A stretch of DNA of 64,000 nt from Delphinapterus leucas (lineage: Eukaryota; Chordata; Mammalia; Artiodactyla; Monodontidae), in contig NW_022098049.1 in NCBI RefSeq assembly GCF_002288925.2, forward strand, positions 2,011,227 through 2,075,226, in the 5' to 3' direction. Each line of letters opens with the position of its first letter. The first letter of the stretch is position 1. Below, piece by piece: positions 58,119 through 64,000 of the stretch. Both the position numbers and the translations under genes were made by a program. Below the pieces are notes generated by a model that saw nothing but the letters and a program-made list of their open reading frames with translations, was not told the origin of the DNA and searched no databases.

Positions 58119-58246
58119 GGGAATTCCCTGGTGGTCCAAGTGGTTAGGAGTCTGAGCTTCCACCGCAGGGGGCACAGGTTCAATCCCTGGTCGGGGAACT
58201 AAGAACCTGCATGCCGCACAGCGCGGCCAAAAAAAAAAAAAAAAAA
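58119..58246 (+). mobile_element. CHR-2-type tRNA-Glu SINE
   Basis: gggaattccctggtggtcca, ggttcaatccctggtcgggg and a pure A-tail; target duplication aaattaaggaca on both sides. Confidence 0.93.
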
Positions 58247-58564
58247 ATTAAGGACATTTCAGAAATATTTTCTCAAATAGAGTATTTCAAGGGATCCTCA
58301 ACAGATTAGACTGTCTTCTACTTAGGCATAAAACTCAGAATTTAAGAGCTGGAAGGGGCTTCAGTAATCTCGAATAGGAGTTGCAAACTACTATGCATAG
58401 GCTAAATATGGATTTAATTAATCCATAATTAAAGTTTTCTTAGAACACAACCATGCTCATTTTACATATGTGTGTCAATGTGGCTTTTCCAGCAGGGTTG
58501 AATAGTTGTGACTATCTGGGCCTTTACAGATAAAGTTTGCCTATCCCTGATCTAGAACAATCTA

Positions 58565-58690
58565 TTCACTGAGAGATGAGAAAAATGAGGCCAAAGAAAG
58601 GTGAAGACTTTTCTATGGTCAACATACCTAGCTGTTCTAAGAGCCAGGACAAGAACCCAAATCTCCTGACATGGAAACAGGTACCTGTCT
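58565..58690 (-). repeat. MIR fragment, antisense
   Basis: gatgagaaaaatgaggccaa, ggtcaacatacctagctgtt and aagaacccaaatctcctgac. Confidence 0.6.
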
Positions 58691-59239
58691 CACTAAATAG
58701 TGTCCTTTTAAAAAAAGATAATGATAAAAGAAAAAAAAAACTTTGAACCTAACAAAACATACTAAATTATACAGCCAGAGGATTAACATTTAAAATAGAC
58801 CATTCTAAGATTACTCAAACACACGAGAACTCATTTTAAGGGAGTCCTTGGAAAAGATTTATCTACAGCATATAAGCCACTGAAGAAAACCAGTCTCATT
58901 AACTTAGTCAATACTTGTTTTTGACCAAAATAAATTTTTGACCCTGTTACCCTTTTTTTGCTTTGTAAGACTAAATAATGTTTGGCTTTTCCAAAAACCA
59001 AACAAATCTAATGCCAAAGGTCCAAAAAGGTGCAGACAGGAAACAATTCTACATGAAAGACTTTGGGAGCAGGATCATTAGAATAAATATAAATAACCTT
59101 GGGCTAAACCTACAGTAGGAATAGAGGAATGATGGGGGTGGGTAACAGTTGTTCTACATCACTCAGCAAGAAATCACAGGATAAGAAACTGCTTATCTTG
59201 CTTAAAAATGAGAGGGTATCCTGCCAGCTTTTAAAAATT

Positions 59240-59400
59240 GTATAGCCAAGCACTTTGCTACATGCTTTAGATGAATTACTTTATTCAATCCTCAGAATAT
59301 CTTATTACCCAGCAACTATCTACCCCAATGTTGCAAATGAGAAAACTGACGCTGATGGGTCAAGAATCTTGACCGAGGCCACAAGCTACTAAGCAGTAAA
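59240..59400 (-). repeat. MIR fragment, antisense
   Basis: aagcactttgctacatgctt, ttattcaatcctcagaatat and aaatgagaaaactgacgctg. Confidence 0.7.
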
Positions 59401-59602
59401 CTACTGTTTGATGCTGTAGTGTGCTTTTAACAACAGTGATTTTACTAGCTCAACAGTTACTAAAGAAAATGCTATTTTTCCTAATTAACTCCTGTACTCT
59501 GAAAGACAAGGAAAAAGGAGTAAACTGAGATGGTAATTAACTATTTAAGAACTTTGAATGAAACATCTTTTAAAATTACTAAGTTGCTTGACTGAGACTT
59601 AC

Positions 59603-59995
59603 CTTTTGCTTCATTTTCACCAGAAGTATCTGCTATCTGAGAGCTAGAAGCATCTCCATTGCAAGTGATCTTATCTTTCCTCAATTCTGTACATGCTATA
59701 GTCTTTCCAGATTCTTCAAGTTGATTTTCAAAACAAGTACTTGAATAATTATCTCCCAATTCCATTTTGCTTTCAGAGTCATTTTGCTGCTTTTCGGCTT
59801 CCTCCATTGAAGACTCCCGTGTGTTTCCAGCCGCATTGTGGTCTACGCTTGTGTCTTGATTTTCCTCTGTATCATTCTCAATTTTGTCATCTACGACATT
59901 TTGGCCATCATCTTTTGCCCGTGAAATCCTCCTTCGTTTTGTTATGGTGCCTAAGTACCACTTCGACTTTCTGCGGCTTTTTCTCTTCAACGGAG
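59603..59995 (-). CDS. ATAD2: ATAD2 large linker exon between bromodomain and C-terminal region
   Basis: The acceptor ends in ttatttgaag; the donor is AAAAG|GTAAGTCTC. The 393 nt enter and leave in phase 1. The first half is basic (PLKRKSRRKSKW, then TKRRRISRAK), consistent with a nuclear localisation signal or DNA/RNA contact; the rest is acidic and low in complexity (DDKIENDTEENQD, MEEAEKQQNDSESKMELGD), probably disordered. The open frame runs on beyond the acceptor by chance; that extension is intronic. Confidence 0.94.
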
Positions 59996-60149
59996 CTTCA
60001 AATAATTTAAAGAAAAAGGGTAAGAGAACATTCAACAATTTTTTAAAGTCTAAGTAAGTGGGAGAAAAAAATACCTCCTGCGATATTAAGGGGAGAATCT
60101 GAGATATCACCATAGTATTGTATGGTTGGAATACACAAACAAAAGTAGA

Positions 60150-60345
60150 GAGTTCTGTGAGAAGGTAGAAAGTGGTCAATGGCCTGTCATTCTAAGGAAT
60201 TTGGATTTTATCTTGAATAATTTTTTAAAAAATCGAATAACTTTAAGGAGGGCAATGACATGACTTGTCTGATGCATATATTACAAAGGTCGCTTTGGCA
60301 GTAGTATAAGGAATGAACTGAAGGAAGGGTGAGACTAAAAATAGC
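60150..60345 (-). repeat. L2 fragment, antisense
   Basis: ggaatttggattttatcttg, gagggcaatgacatgacttg and aaaggtcgctttggcag resemble internal L2 sequence. Confidence 0.65.
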
Positions 60346-60490
60346 TTATACTTCCTGAGTGCTTACCACATAGTAGGAACTCTTCTAAGGACTTTATATG
60401 TACTAACTCACTGACATTCCACTTTAACCTGATCAGGTTTGCTACCATTATCGACATCATTTTACAGATGAAGAAACTACAGTATACAGA
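60345..60490 (-). repeat. MIR fragment, antisense
   Basis: gagtgcttaccacatagtag, tttatatgtactaactcact and attttacagatgaagaaact. Confidence 0.75.
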
Positions 60491-61173
60491 GATTCAACAT
60501 TCTGCCTAGACTAGATGCAGTATAACCACACTGCAACCTTATGTTTGGGAGACTCATCCATACTGTTGTATGTACTTGAAGTTTAATAATTTTCACTTTT
60601 GTATAATAATCTGTATTTTTCCATATTCTGCTGTTGATCTGCATTGGGTTGCTCCCATTGAATACTGCCTCTATGAACATTCTGTTTAAAAGCATTGAGG
60701 AATTATGGCACCAAAATCTGGGAAAACAAATGAATAGCTGAGAGGCTAAGAAGCTGAGGACAGTCTGAAATTCATGGAGCTTAAAGGGCAAAAACTGGAA
60801 TTAAGAGCTTGCCAAAGAAGAGAGGCCTCAGGAACCCCACAGGATTTGGGTTGGTACTCCATGGAATTATACTCTAAGAATAAAGAGGAACAGGAAACAG
60901 ACTAGGATTTATAGGAAATAAAAGTCAGTTTCAAATCAAGTCATACCACAATTAGATTGTGACCTGAGAGGTGACAGGTAAACTGGGATTGCAAGTGGTA
61001 CTTTATTGCAAGCCTGGATTTATTTCAAGAATGAAAAGTTGCCTTACTGTTAATGAAATCAACATAATTCGCTGCATCAATATAGACAAAGGAAACTGAT
61101 GGAAAAAGTAAACAGCATTAGAGGAGAATAAAGGCTATAGTTTCGCAAGTAAAAATTACGTAAGTGCACTTAC

Positions 61174-61317
61174 CAGGAGTGCTGCAAGCCACAGGAGTAC
61201 TGGGGGTCTTCAGCTTTTCATTTTTCTCTGGATCTGGTCTTCTTTCACCAGCAGGAGTGGAATTTTGCTTTGGCATTACATGGTAGTAAGATGGGGCATA
61301 TTTGGAAGAGCTACAAC
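61174..61317 (-). CDS. ATAD2: ATAD2 coding exon (GCSSSKYAPSYYHVMPKQNS segment)
   Basis: Acceptor ctgtttataag and donor ACTCCTG|GTAAGTGC, both phase 1. It encodes a proline/serine/threonine-rich linker ending KLKTPSTPVACSTP, which joins in frame to the basic linker exon. The TP/SP sites are possible phosphorylation targets, an inference only. Confidence 0.94.
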
Positions 61318-61436
61318 CTTATAAACAGACATGTGGAATATCAAATCAAATTTCCAGATTTGAAAATTACAACAATTAATTAAAAGGACTCAATACATCT
61401 AAAGCATCTTTTTCTGATACCAAATCATTTTCCTAC

Positions 61437-61559
61437 CTCTCTTCTTCCTAGATTCCTGAATTTCTTCACAAAGCCGCTCAAAGTCTTCATCAAGTTCTTC
61501 TTTAATTATTGCATAGGCAGTATCTCTTAAAGCACAGGCTCTGTGTCTAATAAGACGAT
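61437..61559 (-). CDS. ATAD2: ATAD2 bromodomain exon, helix C and following helix
   Basis: Acceptor cttcattccatag and donor AGAGAG|GTAGGA. It completes a split GAT codon from the previous exon and reads DRLIRHRACALRDTAYAIIK then EELDEDFERLCEEIQESRKKR. In ATAD2 this forms the last bromodomain helix and the extended C-terminal helix. Frame intact, phase 1 at both ends. Confidence 0.96.
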
Positions 61560-62282
61560 CTATGGAATGAAGAAAGAATTTTAAAATGTTTTCGTTTTGC
61601 TAATGTAACAAAAATTAACACCATATGTTGGGCTAAGATTATAGCTGTTACAATTCCTTTTTTACTTCTACCATGAATAGTAAAAGTTACTGGAATTGTG
61701 TTATTTCTGTTTTTGATGTTAATCTAATGTTCTGGACATCTGATTCAACATGGCAGACTCAACGTAATTTCATTGCCCTGTGCTATCCAGATCCCTTTGA
61801 AATACCAGAGAAAACATAAGAATCAATCAGTAGCAAAACTAAACAACATAATGACACAAAAACAGCAAGGAAGGCTATCGGTGTCATGAGTGAACCAGGG
61901 ATGTAAAACAATTTTGGAAGAGATATAGAGGATGTTATTACATTGACAGGGAAACTAAACAAAGACAATGAAACAGCAACCCTACATGGGAAACACTAGA
62001 AAAAAATCCAAAACTGAGCCTAAGCACTGTAAACTGGAAAATGCCTTGAGGCAACAGGCAGATAATAAGTGAATGCAAATTTGCTTGAACGGCTGGATCA
62101 GTCCCCCTCACAGGGCAGTAGGCTGCAAAATTCACACAATATTCAGTTTATAGTTGACAGGAACAGCTATAATAACAGAAGGGATGTTGCTGGGGGCTTC
62201 TAACATGGCCTGAAGAAAGGCCAGGCGACGTTCATTGGTTCCTGGAGTGTGGCAGCTTCGGCAAAACCTTGGAATCTGTCAC

Positions 62283-62415
62283 AATGCACATCACTCTCAG
62301 GCCCTGCATCTACAGACTCAGAAATTGTGGAGGTGAGGCCCAGCAAGCTGCATCTTAACATGTCCCGCAGGAGATGCTGATGGTAGCTAAAGTGTGAACA
62401 CCACTGCTCTAAAGT
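62283..62415. repeat. MER5A-like relic
   Basis: atctacagactcagaaattg, ggtgaggcccagcaagctgc and taaagtgtgaacaccactgc. Confidence 0.65.
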
Positions 62416-63254
62416 AATTTTAGGTTGTCACAGTGGACGAAAAGGGAAGCAGCGGCAGTATGACTGCAATGAAACAGAAAAAGCCCTCTTCCTCCAGGAT
62501 AAATGCTTCCTTCTTTCTACAGTTAAGGGGTATTCCCAACATGGTAGGCTGTTTCCCACTGCTTACCTCCAGAACTCTGAACTACGGGATAAAGTCTAGG
62601 GAAGGTGTGGGCAGAAGACTGGCAAGGGAAGAACAGTGAACTTTTAAATTGTTGAGGAAACGCTTAGTGGTGGAAATCAATCTAATTCATAAGGACTACA
62701 AATTTAAAAACAGAATGCCAATGTACTGGAGGAGAGAGCCAACGCAGGAAATAGAACTATTAAAAAAAATTATCCACTAAGACAGTTAAGGGCACAGCAT
62801 CCATAAAGCAAGAATAGGAAGCTAGGAAAAAGCACCTGAGAGAATATTTTTTGGAAATGAACACGTTTACAACAAACATATAGATATTTGAATATATCAT
62901 TATAAATATGAACAAATATATCACTTAAAAATCCTTCACTTTATACATTTTATTTAATGGACTGGGTATGTGAGGTAGAACGTGAATGCATTCTACGCAT
63001 AGAAAAGATCTGGAAAGATATTCCCAAACTTAACAGTGTCCACCCTCGGAGAAAGGAAATGGGTGACTTAGTTTTTTAAGTATTACTGTTAGCAAGAATT
63101 ATGCTATATTACTTTTGTAATAAAATTTATAATGGTCTTAACTGAGAAAATCCTTTCAAACATTTTATTACAGAGAGCTTTAATTTTTCTACTTTGAGAA
63201 AGAACATTGATAAACAAAGGAAACAAGCTAAGTTGTTATACAATTTTGTGTTTC

Positions 63255-63460
63255 ATTAGAGGCTATATCATATAATTGTTTTGGAGTGAAAGAAACCTGC
63301 ATTTGAATTCTGCCTCTGCCACTTCCTGATAGTATGACCTTGAGTAAGTTTTTTAACCTCTCTAAACTTCCATTTTTCTCAACTGTAAAATGAGGATATC
63401 GTTGTTGAGGACTGAATGGCACTGTGAATATAAAATGCTTATAATATAGCACCTAGTATG
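63255..63460 (+). repeat. MIR SINE
   Basis: ttgaattctgcctctgccac, gtatgaccttgagtaagttt and aactgtaaaatgaggatatc follow the MIR consensus. Confidence 0.8.
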
Positions 63461-63535
63461 AAATCACCCGCCACTAAGCATTAGCAGCCCCCATTCCACC
63501 CTCTGGGGAAGAAAAACAAAACCAGTAATGCTCAC

Positions 63536-63695
63536 CTCCAGGATCTTTATCTGGATTGTATTCTAAAGCATTACTGCAGATTAGATCGATATCACTCAAA
63601 TAGTCTTTCACAGTCAGATACTTGTGGAGATCAATTTTACTGATTACAGATGAAAGGTCCATTGGTTGCTTTATCACAGTGACATAATCAGGAAC
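63536..63695 (-). CDS. ATAD2: ATAD2 bromodomain exon, ZA loop to BC loop
   Basis: Acceptor gcttgaattttag and donor CCTGGAG|GTGAGC, 53 codons plus one base. It reads VPDYVTVIKQPMDLSSVISK, with the ZA-loop PDY and PMDL motifs, then helix B ending ICSNALEYNPDKDPG. The asparagine of SNALEYNP matches the conserved residue that anchors acetyl-lysine, so the reader pocket appears intact. ATAD2 is an AAA+ ATPase that binds acetylated histone H4 and acts as a coactivator in the nucleus. The AAA+ domains and the first bromodomain helix lie beyond the right edge. Confidence 0.96.
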
Positions 63696-64000
63696 CTAAA
63701 ATTCAAGCAAATGACCAAATCACTAAATTAACTCTGAACAGTAAAAAATTTGAGTCAAGTTTTTCTACCAGGCAAAATAAGGGAGAGAGAATAAATACAT
63801 AAGATATAATGAAAATATATTAATACAAAACTGTGACTCTATTTAAGGCGAGTTTTGTTTTGTATTCATTCTTATTCTTGGGCACCTATATCTCCAGTAA
63901 CATTCTAAACCTCTTTCCTCATCCAAATGCCACCCACCCTTCAATGTCAATTTAGGACCTCATTCTTAACTGTGTAGGTCACAGTAATATCATGTAGCGT
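63696..64000 (-). other. ATAD2: ATAD2 intron, cut by the window edge
   Basis: AT-rich intronic sequence upstream of the bromodomain exon; no repeat or exon recognised before the window ends. Confidence 0.7.

Larger units (their letters stand above)
57940..59602 (-). other. ATAD2: ATAD2 intron
   Basis: Contains a CHR-2-type SINE at 58119, MIR relics at about 58565-58690 and 59240-59400 (minus), and otherwise AT-rich unassigned sequence. Confidence 0.8.
59996..61173 (-). other. ATAD2: ATAD2 intron
   Basis: Contains L2-like sequence at about 60150-60345 and a MIR at about 60345-60490, both minus. The remainder is unassigned and AT-rich. Confidence 0.8.
61560..63535 (-). other. ATAD2: ATAD2 intron within the bromodomain
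   Basis: Contains a MER5A-like relic at about 62283-62415 and a MIR at about 63255-63460 on the plus strand. The remainder is AT-rich with possible old LINE debris near 61.75-62.1 and 62.7-62.85 kb that I cannot classify. Confidence 0.75.

Noticed and set aside
5723..58246. tRNA genes suggested by A- and B-box-like motifs
   Set aside because: The motifs are in tRNA-Glu-derived SINE heads that lack a complete cloverleaf and carry SINE bodies, A-tails and target duplications.
59996..60179. Extension of the ATAD2 linker ORF beyond the exon
   Set aside because: A good acceptor at 59995/59996 restores the frame with the preceding exon; the upstream part is intronic and the residues do not resemble ATAD2.
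1..64000. CRISPR arrays, operons, riboswitches or other bacterial-type systems
   Set aside because: The window is a mammalian chromosome; the regular repeats are SINEs, minisatellite-like units or simple repeats.

Overview
The window is mammalian nuclear DNA, almost certainly from a whale or dolphin. It is AT-rich, intron-containing and saturated with tRNA-Glu-derived CHR-type SINEs (heads reading like ggcttccctggtggcgcag, with A/B-box promoter and A-rich tail). These occur in a short form (about 200 bp, ending in a GAGAGGCCCGCGTACCGC-like tail) and a long form (about 320-350 bp), many with clear target-site duplications. That SINE family is shared by cetaceans, hippos and ruminants; the short form in this abundance, with no bovine BovB/Bov-A repeats seen, points to Cetacea.

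Two protein-coding genes are present, both on the minus strand, in the arrangement known from human 8q24.13. ZHX1 (zinc fingers and homeoboxes 1) lies between about 11.5 and 36.5 kb. Its 873-codon reading frame is intact and sits in one exon (15919-18540). A CpG-island promoter and first exon lie near 36.44-36.5 kb, a candidate untranslated exon lies at 28334-28450, and a separate exon carrying nearly all the 3' UTR lies at about 11.49-13.39 kb. The 3' part of ATAD2 (AAA+ ATPase and bromodomain protein) fills 54.4-64.0 kb. Seven coding exons, most too short to show as long ORFs, join in one open frame of 375 codons plus stop. They run from the middle of the bromodomain to the C-terminus and are followed by a 3' UTR of about 1.65 kb with a late SINE insertion. 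The rest of ATAD2 lies beyond the right edge.

Region by region: 0-5.3 kb is intergenic with old L2/MIR/L1 debris. 5.3-11.46 kb is a stack of two plus-strand L1 fragments broken by six or more SINEs and one Tigger-like DNA element, ending just short of the ZHX1 polyadenylation signal. 11.5-36.5 kb is ZHX1, whose first intron holds a striking inverted duplication (29357-29980 against 31311-31890). 36.5-37.4 kb is the CpG island with GC boxes, a Z-DNA-type CG tract, a CRE palindrome and a degenerate minisatellite. 37.4-54.36 kb is intergenic repeat-rich DNA. 54.36-64 kb is ATAD2.

Both proteins are nuclear chromatin or transcription factors, but nothing in the sequence ties them into one pathway; their proximity is ordinary synteny. 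I found no previously undescribed protein system. The items most worth a second look are the intronic inverted duplication, the upstream ORFs and 3' UTR intron of ZHX1, the promoter-proximal repeat array, and several SINE insertions with unusual structures.
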